64,000 nucleotides of DNA from Scatophagus argus (Eukaryota; Chordata; Actinopteri; Scatophagidae), in contig NC_058515.1 in NCBI RefSeq assembly GCF_020382885.2, positions 4,075,223 to 4,139,222 of the forward strand, read 5' to 3'. The notes under the pieces were generated by a model. It was not told the DNA's origin. It ran no database searches and worked only from the letters and a program-made list of their open reading frames with translations. Positions 1 to 11,199 of this stretch are shown here, in pieces (positions within the stretch are counted from its first letter, which is position 1; every line of letters begins with the position of its first letter). Position numbers and translations under genes: made by a program.

Positions 1-175
1 GTATGTATATTCTTGTATAGTCCTGTGCAGTATGTATAGTCTTACATCAGTGTGCACAGTGTACAGTGTGTATTTAGTTTCTAGGGCAGCACCTGGAGGA
101 ACGCTGTCTCGTTTCACTCTTCACTGTTACAGTAAACAGCTGAAATGACAATAAAACCTCTTGACGTGACTTGAC
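1..175 (+). repeat. Interspersed repeat, 3' end (fish family not named)
   Basis: The stretch ends in a body typical of a fish interspersed repeat (CACCTGGAGGAACGCTGTCT, then GACAATAAAACCTCTTGACG). The same unit recurs at 9290-9485 on the plus strand and at about 34262-34800 and 46130-46680 on the minus strand. The left end is cut by the window. I recognise it as a common fish repeat but cannot name the family. Confidence 0.6.
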
Positions 176-291
176 ATGTATGAACATCAGATCTTTATTG
201 CAAAATGAAATGTGTTGGTATCAGTGGTTCTTGCTGTCACAATCAAAGCATATTAACATGACACAGCATCATTTCCAGTTGCCTCCTGAGT

Positions 292-2620
292 CTATCTGGT
301 GGCAGCATAAACAACATTTGGCTCAGGCGCTCTCCTTTTTGCTTTTGGTCGAAATGTCACTGCTGCGTAGTTCAGCTCATCACAGCTCACGTTCTGTGGA
401 AATTTTAACGTGGTGAGTTGACATGAATTTAATTCCAACAATAAAGCCTGACACATCTGATTCTCTAGACATTTGCTTAGTAGGACACATTCAACTTGTC
501 AGTGCTCTCTGATGGACAAACCATAAAAAGGAAACAGTGTTAAGTCCCTCAAACATCACCCATATATTTATTCAGTGCAGTATATATACATGCATACATG
601 GAAATTTGCCAGTATTTGAGGGACAAGTTAAGTACAGTGTTGCAGTTTTTCGGTCCAGTTGGGTTCTACCAAAGAAGATAGAAAAGTAAATGTGAAAACT
701 GCATTCACCTCACTTTGCTGTGGATTGTGATCTTCTTTATCAGCTAAGAGACAGAAACAGAACATGTGGTCAGTTCATTGATATTTGGTTACCAGGAGTT
801 CTGCATTTTTCGACATTATTGACACAACTTCATGAACATTTCAACATCAAAGGTAAACGTAGGATGGACCCAGTAGCTGTGAAAAGTACCTGTCTGCAGT
901 TTCCTGTTTTGAACAACGAGAACGATAATGACCATTAGAAGGCAAACAGTCAGACCACCCAGGATCGCACTCGTCATCTTTGCAACTCCGTTAGACTCAA
1001 CTACAACAAAGATCATGAAGTCAAACTTTGTGTTTCATTTGGAGACTTGACACCTTGCAAAATTCAATGAAAATGAACCGAACTGAAAATAAATCTGAAA
1101 ATCTTACTTGTACACTTGCTGATCACGTCATCATGTGGCTCATCACTACCTTTGGAGTGAAGATAATTAAATCTTTTGTTTTCACAGATTCACTGTTTTA
1201 ACGGCCACTTTGTTCATGCGTTGTTGGAAAATAATTATGAAAATACAGTATAAACATAAAAGAACAATGAAAAGACATTAGAATTACGTTACCTTTTACA
1301 TTTAAGCGTATCCCACTGAAATGTGGTCTTGCAGTATTGTAAAATCCACATAAATACAGTCCAGAGTCAGATGAATCCACATGTTTGATTTTGAGAGAGA
1401 CAGTGGAGATGTTGGAGCTCATTTCAAATTTTCTGCTGTCATATCCATCACAGAAATTAACTTCTGATTTTGACATGGTAGAGATACAGGTGGTGTTGGG
1501 TCTATTGACCAGCTTGAACCAGAATATCACAGTTCCATACATGTACCCTTTGGTAATCCTCAGTGTGACATCTTCACCAGGCTGAGCCTCCACAGTCTGA
1601 TACTCAGAAAACAAAAATCTAAGAACCTTACTTTGAGTGTTGGAATCCACTTCATCAAGTTCAGCATCTTTAAAAAGAGACAGCAATGAAATAACTCGAC
1701 ACGTACTGTTTTGTTGTTTGTCTCCTGCACAGATACTGTGCTGTAGAGGTCTGACTGTATGAGACAAGCTGTTTTATGCTACGGTCACAATTCATTTGAC
1801 ATATACTGCAAATATGATGAGAAAAAATAAATCTTTCACAGACACGAGACTTAACAACAATCTCACCTTCAATATTTAAATGTGTTGCAGATGCAATGAC
1901 TGTATTTCTGTGGATGTAAAATCCACAGAAATACATCCCAGAATCAAACAAATCTACTCATTCTATTTTAAGATAAACAGCTGAGATGTTTGAGCTCATT
2001 TCAAATTTTCCATTTTGGAAAATAATTATGAAAATACAGTATAAACGTAAAAGAACAATGAAAAGACATTAGAATTACTTTACCTTTTACATTTAAGCGT
2101 ATCACACTGAAATGTGGTTTTCCAGAATTGTAAAATCCACATAAATACAGTCCAGAGTCAGATGAATCCACATGTTTGATTTTGAGAGAGACAGTGGAGA
2201 TGTCGGAGCTCATTTCAAATCTTCTGCTGTCATATCCATCACATAATTCAACTGTAGTTTTTAACATGATAGAGATACAGCTGGTGTTGGTTCTATTGAC
2301 CAGCCTGAACCAGAATGTCGCAGTGTCATATTTGGTCATATTCGTAATCCTCAGTGTGACTTCTTCACCAGGCTGAGCCTCCACAGTCTGATACTCAGAA
2401 AGCGAGACAGAGATCCAGCCTGAAAGAAACAGCAGACGACAGTAGACTTTAACATGAATATCACTTCATAAACATCAGCATCTAAATTATAGCAACATAA
2501 GTTTCAGTCAAGAAAGGTTAAACATGAAATACTGAGTTTATCAGTGAATGTAAAAATAATTTAACGTCAATACTTACTGAGGCTGTATAGAATGGAGGCG
2601 ACTAAAGTGAAGCTCATCAT
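292..2620 (-). CDS. SV1: ITIM-tailed Ig V receptor with a fused stem-V exon (two V domains)
   Basis: Split minus-strand gene. Proposed coding exons: leader 2578-2620 (MMSFTLVASILYSL), V1 2084-2419, fused stem+V2 1293-1667, Cys-containing stem 1108-1149, TM 890-1000, small cytoplasmic exon 709-743, tail 292-393. All junctions have GT..AG and agree in phase (phase 1 until the 35 nt exon, then 0). The TM segment is an uncharged run around GGLTVCLLMVIIVLVV. The tail holds an ITIM, LNYAAV, and later VVYAAT. Both V domains have FWF[RK]LVNR and D-S-G-L-Y-L-C, but the B-strand cysteine is replaced (TLRI). Known: ITIM tails recruit SHP-type phosphatases. Inferred: an inhibitory surface receptor. Odd: the second exon begins as the stem microexon of an SV4-type gene and runs without a stop into V2, and a decayed V piece sits in the intron (1867-2013). 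The cell may skip either V. I cannot name the family. Confidence 0.7.
1867..2013 (-). pseudogene. 3' half of an SV4-type V exon, stranded in the SV1 intron
   Basis: Translation gives KFEMSSNISAVYLKIE, then a stop where relatives have Arg, then VDLFDSGMYFCGFY and a donor after LNIEGE. It matches the V 3' half of SV4 and SV5, not the flanking SV1 V exons. Its upstream edge abuts intron sequence shared by all SV1-type genes (the TTGGAAAATAATTATG motif at about 2014), so the edge is a recombination junction. It has no acceptor of its own and is not expected to be spliced in. Confidence 0.75.
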
Positions 2621-2639
2621 GGTGTGTCTGGCTGAATGT

Positions 2640-3380
2640 TCGTAATTAGAGTGAGCAGCAGGAAGGCTGCTCCCTATGTAAAGAGGTGGGCTGGTTGCTC
2701 TGACTGACTACATTCATGTCTTCAGGAAAATAGGTGGTGATACATATTTTAGATGGCGTGAATATCACACAAATCTATTTTCCACCAAACATGATTTGGT
2801 AGTAATCTTCACACCAAAGTCATTCAGTACAATCAACAAGACATCATAAGATAAGACATAATGCATAGCACAACACCTTTACCTGATCATAAAGCTCAAA
2901 GCTGTCAGAGACATTGAATTCTTCAGAATGTTTGACTGAATACAGGAAGGCACTCAAGCTGAGATAAAAGTTAACATGTTAATGTCTGGCAGTATTTCTG
3001 CACTCTTGTTGGAGGATGTTTCTTTTTTCCTTCTGTTGGGATTATGCACTGGAGTAAAGCCAGGGTGAAACATTGAGAGCACAGTCGTCTTGTGGCCCTG
3101 AAACGAGCTGCCACATATTGTGGCTGTGTTCCACTGTGGATGCTGCTCTCTATGAACACTCTGTTTCAGGACAATGTGGTCACCTGAAGGTTCCTCCAAA
3201 CGTGTGGATGATTCTTGCTCCATTTCAGTGACCACAGCGTTGGTGACCATAACCAGCAACTTTGTTATCCATGATGGCCATGGAGGGATAAACCTGGACC
3301 ACTATGATTTTCGGTTGATGTCAAAGTGTCAATTCACTGGCAAGTGTGACACAAAGTGTGTATTTGTATATAGGTGACTA
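2640..3380. other. Conserved upstream block of SV1 (copy 1 of 3)
   Basis: This non-coding-looking block follows the SV1 leader and recurs nearly unchanged at 7500-8240 and 11200-11860. The minus strand keeps an open frame of about 100 codons in copies 1 and 2, but copy 3 is truncated within it, which argues against a conserved protein. It probably carries the promoter region of the SV1-type genes. The minus strand has the conserved run CTTTACATAGGGAGCAG about 60 bp before the ATG, with no clear TATA box. Confidence 0.5.
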
Positions 3381-5912
3381 CACCCCGAATTTTATTGTGT
3401 TATTTGTTGTGGTCTTGTGGATCAGTGATTATTGTCAAGATAACATGCAGACATCTTTCAAGATGCATCAAATCATTGCTCTCACGTCTGGTTGTGCAAG
3501 TGTGAGTCTGTAGCTTTTGACATGCCTGAAAGCAGCTTCTCATGGATGTCAGTCAGTCAGTATGTGATGGGTGGAGTCATGAAACAGGTTGGATATCATT
3601 TTAAGCAGCATCACTCTTGCTGCACCCTGCGAGGTCTTTGATGCGTGTGCGGTTATGGCTGGAAACCAGTCTTCCTGTGGTTGCTGTTTGTTGCCTTCGG
3701 GTTAATTTCTACACTTTTATCTAAACCAGGCCTACAATTATAGTATTTTTGTATTCATGACTAGGCTGCTGTTTACTGTTTCTTTTTATAATTCATACTA
3801 CTGCTGTCAAACAAGTCACCTCACTCATGGCAATCTAGACAGTAATGTGTACAAAGCATCAGTTTATAGAACAGTTTTAGTCAACAAAAGGGGAAAAACA
3901 GAAGGGACACATTGAAAAAAATTACATTTCCTTTGACAAGGAAGATGGTAACATTATGTTTCACTATAAGCTGCATTTAATATGGACACAATCAACAATA
4001 TACAGTGTTCTAAATCTATAAAATCAAAGGCAGTGCTGAATTTCTTCCTCACCAAGTGGAGCACTGCTGAGCAGCTCTGTGCTCCATGCTGCTGTGCTTA
4101 ACGGTGGCCAGAGGCTGAATTGCAGTGATATCACTGAAGAAAACAGGGGTCTCAGTAACATGTCTGTCCAGGCAGAGACAGTTGTTGCTCAGCACAGCTT
4201 GCCTGGTGTCGTTTTTGTCCGAATTTCCCCCTCTTTTAAAAGATAATCCTAATCCAGTGTTTGTATTTTTAGCTCTTCTCCTGTGACAAACTTTCTGAGC
4301 TCATGACAAACTGAAGTCAAAATTTGTCAAATTCCTTGTATGATCACACGTACTTGGCAAATAAAGCTGATTCTGATTCTGATTCTGATTCTAAAATGTC
4401 TGGAGTTTTGTTTCTACTGGTATTTTCTAATTTTCTGTCATTTTCTTATTTTCATTTTGCTGTGTTTCTCTGCATCTATGATTCAGGAGAAAGATAGCTA
4501 ACTGCTGAGTTTCTTTCCAATGTAATCAAATGCCACTAGTTTGGGTTAGTGAACATTTAATGACCTGCGAATGAGTGTGTGGGCAACTTGTAAAAGAGGG
4601 TGGGCCCGGGCCCATTAGACCGAGACCCATTAGGCCCACCCTCAACACAAGGGCGTCTTAAGATAAAAGAGCAAGTTGGGGGATGGGGGCAAGCTCACCT
4701 GCAGGCCCACTGCATGAGCACTTGTTGACAGTGTTAATGTAATTATTCTTTGTGCCTGAAGGGGGAGACAAGATTTCTTGTCGTGTTTTCACCACAGTGG
4801 AAAATGAAGACTTGTTGTTTAGCTGCATGTGCATGCAAGCCACAGCAAAGACAGAAAGCTACTCATCTAAATTTGTTATGTTCAAATTCACTTCACAATT
4901 GAAAAATTATCTCCATTGTATGTCAACATATTCAATCAAGAGCAGAAAATGACAGATTTGTGAAAATGTTTTCTGCATTAGTGTATGCTTTGTTTCATAC
5001 TCAGAAAAGTCTCATGGAGGTCACTCACTCCTCCCTCCTTGCAGCCTGATCCTTAATAACCCTATAAGGACATCTGACAGCTATCAGTGTCTTTGCTGGC
5101 TCCTCCTCCATCAAGTCAAACCTCAACCGTATGTATTTATGTCAATGTTAAAAAAAACAACAGCAACAACACTAATAATAAAAAAAAAGACTGAGCATGA
5201 GAAGGAAAGAAGCATGTGTGAATCAAAACCAAACACTAGAAAGGAAATAATATGTTTACCTTAATGTTGAATCTTTTTTTTTTTTTTTTTTAGCCATTTT
5301 AAGTTTCTAGACTTAATCCAGTGCAGTGGGGCTGGAGGAGATGGGGGGGCACTTGGGCATCTGGCACATCAATATTTCACTACATTTAACTGAGATCACA
5401 AGTTCATATTTATGTACAAACTTAAATAAATTACTTAAAGTGCGTCCTTGCATGTTACTGTCAGTGGATGTTTGTTACTGCTCATATACCAACAGAAGCA
5501 TGGCTTTGCATCAAAGCTTTCATATTAAAGGTCTTCTTATTTTCACCTCAGTTGTGCTCAGACCACACTGCGCTGGCACTTCCTTTTAAGCGTCGTGTCT
5601 CTCACTCATTCTTGCTTCTCCCCCAACAGACGCAGTCAGTGTCTTTTGCCTTTCATTGGGTGTCAAATGTCTTGTTGTTCCTCTCAGATGAAGGGTGGAT
5701 GAGGACAATGAGAAAGACAAAGGCTTTGGTTGAGAGACTGAAAGGATTCGAGCAAGAAAATGTAAACTGACTATGAATGCAGGAACTTTATTTGTCTTAC
5801 AAAAATGTTAACATCGACTCTTTCTGCCACCAGTTAACCAAACGTACTCATGTGGTCATTGGCTTGTAGCAGAAGAAGATGATAAAGCATCAGTTTCAGT
5901 TTCCTCCTGAGT
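3381..5912. other. Spacer between SV1 and SV2
   Basis: I see no gene here. Parts are shared with 11870-15540, so the spacer belongs to the 9.3 kb duplication. It includes a GATTCT microsatellite near 4370, an A-rich stretch near 5145-5190 and a T run near 5272-5292. Open frames such as 5326-5770 look like chance frames in the SV2 3' flank. Confidence 0.6.
4358..4396 (+). repeat. Short GATTCT microsatellite
   Basis: After AATAAAGCT the unit CTGATT/GATTCT is repeated about four to five times. This looks like the 3' end of an old interspersed repeat. Confidence 0.7.
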
Positions 5913-7480
5913 CTATCTGCTAATAGAATAAACAACATGAGTCTCCATTTGTTTCTCTGATGCTGGCTTCTCGTTTCTTGTCTCTGGAAGGAACTTGAAT
6001 GCTGCACAGTTCAGGTTATCGAAGTCCAGATTCTGTAAATCAGAGCATTTGGGGTCATGCACTGTCTGTGACATGCTCTAACCATTTTTACAAGAACTAG
6101 CATAGAATCTACTCTGGCTTATGCTTCCTGACAGCAAAATAAATAGTTTTCATGACGTACAGAAGTACAGAGGCTAAATATTATGTTTGAGTCACAAACG
6201 GTACACAAACACTGTTTTACACAAAACTGAAATGAGACTAAAGAACTAATACTTCACCTTGTTTCTTGCAAGATGCAGATCTCCAGCGGCAGCTACATCA
6301 TAAAAGATAAGTCTGATTAGTTACGTGTCACTGATCAAATATTTCTCTGTCACCACTTGATTCAGTGGGATGTACAACAAATGATATGTCCATTGTACCT
6401 TTCTGGAGCTGTTGGATTTTAACAGCCAGAACAATAACAGCCATCATGAGGAAAACAGTCAGACTGCCGAGGGTCACATTCATGATGTTTCCTGTTCTAT
6501 CAGGCTCCCCTACCAGAAAGATTATTACATTAAAATGTTTTTTAAAGGTGCAAAAACCAAAAATCACATTTCCCTGACAATTCATTTCAGATATACTGGA
6601 AATATGATAAGAATTAAAAAAAAAAATCCTTAATGAATCAATTTGGTTTTGCTTTAGCCATGGTTAAGAAAATGGTTTGAAATTACTGGCTCTGTGGGGA
6701 CTGGTAGCCTAAAAATCTAAGAACCTTACTTTGAGTGTTGAAATCCATTTCATCATCAAGTTCAGCATCTTTAAGAAACAGCAATGAAATAACTCGACAC
6801 GTACTGTTTTGTTGTTGTTAAATCTTTTGTTTTCACAGATTCACTATTTTAACGGCCACTTTGTTCATGCGTTGTTGGAAAATAATTATGAAAATACAGA
6901 ATAAACGTAAAAGAACAATGAAAAGACATTAGAATTACTTTACCTTTTACATTTAAACGTATCACACTGAAAAGTGGTTTTCCAGTATTGTAAAATCCAC
7001 ATAAATACAGTCCAGAGTCAGATGAATCCACATGTTTGATTTTGAGAGAGACAGTGGAGATGTTGGAGCTCATTTCAAATCTTCTGCTGTCATATCCATC
7101 ACAGATGTTAGGTTGCGAACTGAACATGATAGAGATACAGCTGGTGTTGGTTCTATTGACCAGCCTGAACCAGAATATCACAGTTCCATATTTGGTCATT
7201 TTCGTAATCCTCAGTGTGACTTCTTCACCAGACTGAGCCTCCACAGTCTGATACTCAGAAAGCGAGACAGAGATCCAGCCTGAAAGAAACAGCAGACGAC
7301 AGTAGACTTTAACATGAATATCACTTCATAAACATCAGCATCTAAATTATAGCAACATAAGTTTCAGTCAAGAAAGGTTAAACATGAAATACTGAGTGTA
7401 GCAGTGGATCTAAGAATAATATAACGTCAATACTTACTGAGGCTGTATAGAATGGAGGCGACTAAAGTGAAGCTCATCAT
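5913..7480 (-). CDS. SV2: chimeric single-V receptor, ITIM tyrosine replaced by Cys
   Basis: Exons: leader 7438-7480, V 6944-7279 (336 nt), stem 6730-6768 (39 nt), TM 6399-6509 (111 nt), cytoplasmic 6258-6292 (35 nt), tail 5913-6032 (120 nt). Splice sites and phases fit throughout. The leader and V match SV1/SV3 (B-strand Cys absent, TLRI; extra Cys pair at TSCIS and NICDGY). The stem (DAELDDEMDFNTQ), TM (VTLGSLTVFLMMAVIVLAV) and tail match SV4. The tail reads DNLNCAAFKF where SV1/SV3/SV5 have LNYAA[VL], so the ITIM tyrosine is lost. The only remaining tyrosine, in VVYSIS, lacks the +3 hydrophobic residue. Inferred: a membrane receptor or decoy that no longer signals through a classical ITIM. 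The switch from one type to the other lies in the V-stem intron near 6815-6830. Confidence 0.8.
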
Positions 7481-7499
7481 GGTGTGTCTGGCTGAATGT

Positions 7500-8240
7500 T
7501 CGTAATTAGAGTGTGCAGCAGGAAGGCTGCTCCCTATGTAAAGAGGTGGGCTGGTTGCTCTGACTGACTACATTCATGTCTTCAGGAAAATAGGTGGTGA
7601 TACATATTTTAGATGGCGTGAGCATCACACAAATCTATTTTCCACCAAACATTATTTGGTAGTAATCTTCACACCAAAGTCATTCAGTACAATCAACAAG
7701 ACATAATAAGATAAGACATAATGCATAGCACAACACCTTTACCTGATCATAAAGCTCAAAGTTGTCAGAGACATTGAATTCTTCAGAATGTTTGACTGAA
7801 TACAGGAAGACACTCAAGCTGAGATAAAAGTTAACATGTTAATGTCTGGCAGTATTTCTGCACTCTTGTTGGAGGATGTTTCTTTTTTCCTTCTGTTGGG
7901 ATTATGCACTGGAGTAAAGCCAGGGTGAAACATTGAGAGCACAGTCATCTTGTGGCCCTGAAACGAGCTGCCACATATTGTGGCTGTGTTCCACTGTGGA
8001 TGCTGCTCTCTATGAACACTCTGTTTCAGGACAATGTGGTCACCTGAAGGTTCCTCCAAACGTGTGGATGATTCTTGCTCCGTTTCAGTGACCACAGAGT
8101 TGGTGATCGTAGCCAGCAACTTTATGGTCCATGATGGCCATGGAGGGATAAACCTGGGTCACTATGATTTTAGGTTGACGTCAAGGTGTCAATACACTGG
8201 CAAGTGTGAGACAAAGTGTGTATTTGAATGTAGATGACTA
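7500..8240. other. Conserved upstream block of SV2 (copy 2 of 3)
   Basis: Near-identical to 2640-3380, so the duplicated unit carries the promoter-proximal region with the leader and V. No gene is called. Confidence 0.5.
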
Positions 8241-8296
8241 CACCCCGAATTTTATTGTGCTATTGTTTGTGATCTTGCGGATCAGTGATTGTTACA

Positions 8297-8530
8297 TTAT
8301 GCTGTACATCTTCTTCCAAAGCTGTCTGAATTGATGTGGATCTGGAAGTCCTGCAGGATCTTAGCTTGGTCATTCTCAGCCAACTTGGAGGGCGTCTTCC
8401 ATTGTGACCTTGGGACTTCCAGCCCATACTCAGTACAGATGTTCCTGTAGATGTACCTGGGGTCCTGTCTGGTGTGGTAGACTCCAGCGACTATTAATCT
8501 TGTGCTGAGTGCCTGACTGCCTGTTCTTGT
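8297..8530 (-). mobile_element. LINE-type retrotransposon coding fragment
   Basis: Minus-strand translation holds VAGVYHTRQDPRYIYRNIC followed by EYGLEVPRSQWKTP and NDQAKILQDFQI. I recognise this as the C-terminal part of a reverse-transcriptase polyprotein common in fish genomes. I cannot assign the clade. It is a short 5'- and 3'-truncated piece inserted at the edge of a decayed SV gene remnant. Confidence 0.6.
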
Positions 8531-8570
8531 GCTGCCATGGTTAGTGCTTCTGTGCTGTCCTTGATATCCT

Positions 8571-8725
8571 GTCTGTATATATACTGTATGTGCATACTTG
8601 GAAATTCGCCAATATTTGAGGGACAAGTTAAGTACAATGTTGCAGTTTTTCGGTCCAGTTCTACCATAGAAGATAGAAAAGTTAATGTGAAAACTGCATT
8701 CATCTCACTTTGCTGTGGATTTGCT
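8571..8725 (-). pseudogene. Remnant of a third SV gene (3' intron and cytoplasmic exon)
   Basis: The sequence from 8571 parallels 575-730 of SV1: GAGGGACAAGTTAAGTAC, TTTTTCGGTCCAGTT and CTCACTTTGCTGTGGATT occur in the same order. That is the intron before the 35 nt cytoplasmic exon plus part of that exon. The rest of the gene is missing. Confidence 0.65.
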
Positions 8726-9289
8726 GTGGTTTCTTATTCTTGTTTCTTGTTTCTTATCTGCTCCAGGCAGCTTTTTCACAAGTTTGATGGTTATCACGTC
8801 TATCATACATGTTATGATGCAGATACTGATATCTCCCTGGTCAGCTCTGTCTCTTATAAGTGAAGTTTATGCGTAATTAATCCTAAACTGTAAATATGGT
8901 TACAAGGGAAATGTAATGGCTCCCTGGATTGCAATCAGAAACATTTATTTGACAGAAGGAACATCGTGGGGTTACCAGTCACCAGCTAAATGGTTGGTTG
9001 TCCCCACTTAATTTTGACATGAAAAACACACCAAACACGACAAAGGACACGAAACAGTCCTCTCTTCTCAATGTGACCTGAAATGACCCTGCAGGTGACA
9101 GCTGACTCGATTTCTGAAAATGTTATTCTTGGAGCAAGATTAAACACAATTGGACAACCAAGCTGTGTGACAACCCATCCCATTCACATTTGTGTCAATG
9201 AACAACATTATTCTCATAGGCTCAGCTTACTGGTTGTCTCAAACATTCCATAGCAGGACCATGTCCTGGATGGTGCTGCTCTTTGTTGT

Positions 9290-9485
9290 TTATATCTGTA
9301 GTGTTTGTGCAGTATGTATATTCTTGTATAGTCCTGTGCATTATGTATAGTTTTACATCAGTGTGCACAATGTACAGTGTGTATTTAGTTTCTAGGGCAG
9401 CACCTGGAGGAACGCTGTCTCGTTTCACTCTTCACTGTTACAGCAAACAGCTGAAATGACAATAAAACCTCTTGACGTGACTTGA
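9290..9485 (+). repeat. Interspersed repeat, second copy of the window-start repeat
   Basis: It matches 1-175 at an offset of 9311 bases, and the SV3 tail exon follows at the same offset from the SV1 tail exon. It marks the start of the second 9.3 kb duplication unit and shows more of the repeat's 5' part than copy 1. Confidence 0.7.
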
Positions 9486-9602
9486 CATGTATGAACATCA
9501 GATCTTTATTGCAAAATGAAATGTGTTGGTATCAGTGGTTCTTGCTGTCACAATCAAAGCATATTAACATGACACAGCATCATTTCCAGTTGCCTCCTGA
9601 GT

Positions 9603-11182
9603 CTATCTGGTGGCAGCATAAACAACATTTGGCTCAGGCGCTCTCCTTTTTGCTTTTGGTCGAAATGTCACTGCTGCGTAGTTCAGCTCATCACAGCTCA
9701 CGTTCTGTGGAAATTTTAACGTGGTGAGTTGACATGAATTTAATTCCAACAATAAAGCCTGACACATCTGATTCTCTAGACATTTGCTTAGTAGGACATA
9801 TTCAACTTGTCAGTGCTCTCTGATGGACAAACCATAAAAAGGAAACTGTGTTAAGTCCCTCAAACATCATTTTGCCATTTTTGACCACCATGTTTTAATT
9901 ACTTATTGGCCCATATATTTATTCAGTGCAGTATATATATACATGCATACATGGAAATTTGCCAGTATTTGAGGGACAAGTTAAGTACAGTGTTGCAGTT
10001 TTTCGGTCCAGTTGGGTTCTACCAAAGAAGATAGAAAAGTTAATGTGAAAACTGCATTCACCTCACTTTGCTGTGGATTGTGATCTTCTTTATCAGCTAA
10101 GAGACAGAAACAGAACATGTGGTCAGTTCATTGATATTTGGTTACCAGGAGTTCTGTATTTTTCTACATTATTGACACAACTTTATGAACATTTCAACAT
10201 CAAAGGTAAACGTAGGATGGACCCAGTAGCTGTGAAAAGTACCTGTCTGCAGTTTCCTGTTTTGAACAATGAGAACGATAATGACCATTAGAAGGCAAAC
10301 AGTCAGACCACCCAGGATCACACTCGTCATCTTTGCAACTCCGTTAGACTCAACTACAAGAAAGATCATGAAGTCAAACTTTGTTTTTTATTTGGAGACT
10401 TGACACCTTGCAAAATTCAATGAAAATGAACTGAACTGAAAATAAATCTGAAAATCTCACTTGTACACTTGTTGTTGACGTCATCATGTGGCTCGTCACT
10501 ACCTTCGGAGTGAAGATAATTAAATCTTTTGTTTTCACAGATTCGCTGTTTAAACGGCCGCTTTGTTCATGCGTTGTTGGAAAATAATCATGAAAATACA
10601 GTATAAACATAAAAGAACAATGAAAAGACATTAGAATTACTTTACCTTTTACATTTAATCGTATCACACTGAAAAGTGGTTTTCCAGTATTGTAAAATCC
10701 ACATAAATACAGTCCAGAGTCAGATGAATCCACATGTTTGATTTTGAGAGAGACAGTGGAGATGTTGGAGCTCATTTCAAATTTTCTGCTGTCATATCCA
10801 TCACAGATGTTAGGTTGCGAACTGAACATGATAGAGATACAGCTGGTGTTGGTTCTATTGACCAGCCTGAACCAGAATATCACAGTTCCATACATGTTCC
10901 CTTTGGTAATCCTCAGTGTGACTTCTTCACCAGGCTGAGCCTCCACAGTCTGATACTCAGAAAGCGAGACAGAGATCCAGCCTGAAAGAAACAGCAGACG
11001 ACAGTAGACTTTAACATGAATATCACTTCATAAACATCAGCATCTAAATTATAGCAACATAAGTTTCAGTCACGGAAGGTTAAACATGAAATACCGAGTT
11101 TAGCAGTGAATGTAAGAATAATTTAACGTCAACACTTACTGAGGCTGTATAGAATGGAGGCGACTAAAGTGAAGCTCATCAT
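9603..11182 (-). CDS. SV3: single Ig V receptor with ITIM tail
   Basis: This is the cleanest SV1-type gene. Exons: leader 11140-11182, V 10646-10981 (336 nt), stem 10461-10502 (42 nt), TM 10243-10353 (111 nt), cytoplasmic 10062-10096 (35 nt), tail 9603-9704 (102 nt). The mature product begins near SEYQTVEAQPGEEVTL. The V domain has TLRI in place of TLxC, FWFRLVNR, extra cysteines in TSCIS and NICDGY, and DSGLYLCGFY. The stem has one cysteine (NNKCT) that could form a disulfide dimer. The TM (GGLTVCLLMVIIVLIV) is uncharged. The tail has the ITIM LNYAAV and the terminal VVYAATR. Known: ITIMs recruit SH2 phosphatases. Inferred: an inhibitory leukocyte receptor. It is the single-V template from which the rearranged SV1 differs. 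Confidence 0.85.
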
Positions 11183-11199
11183 GGTGTGTCTGGCTGAAT

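Noticed and set aside
5326-5770. Plus-strand frames of about 90-100 codons 3' of SV2 (also 15136-15405)
   Set aside because: Duplicated 3' flank; the frames shift between copies, with no splice partners or domains.
1385-10938. Repeated 66-residue plus-strand frames (MILRETVEM...) at 1385, 2176, 7036 and 10738
   Set aside because: They are antisense to the SV V exons and owe their openness to the conserved coding strand; no domain or splice context.
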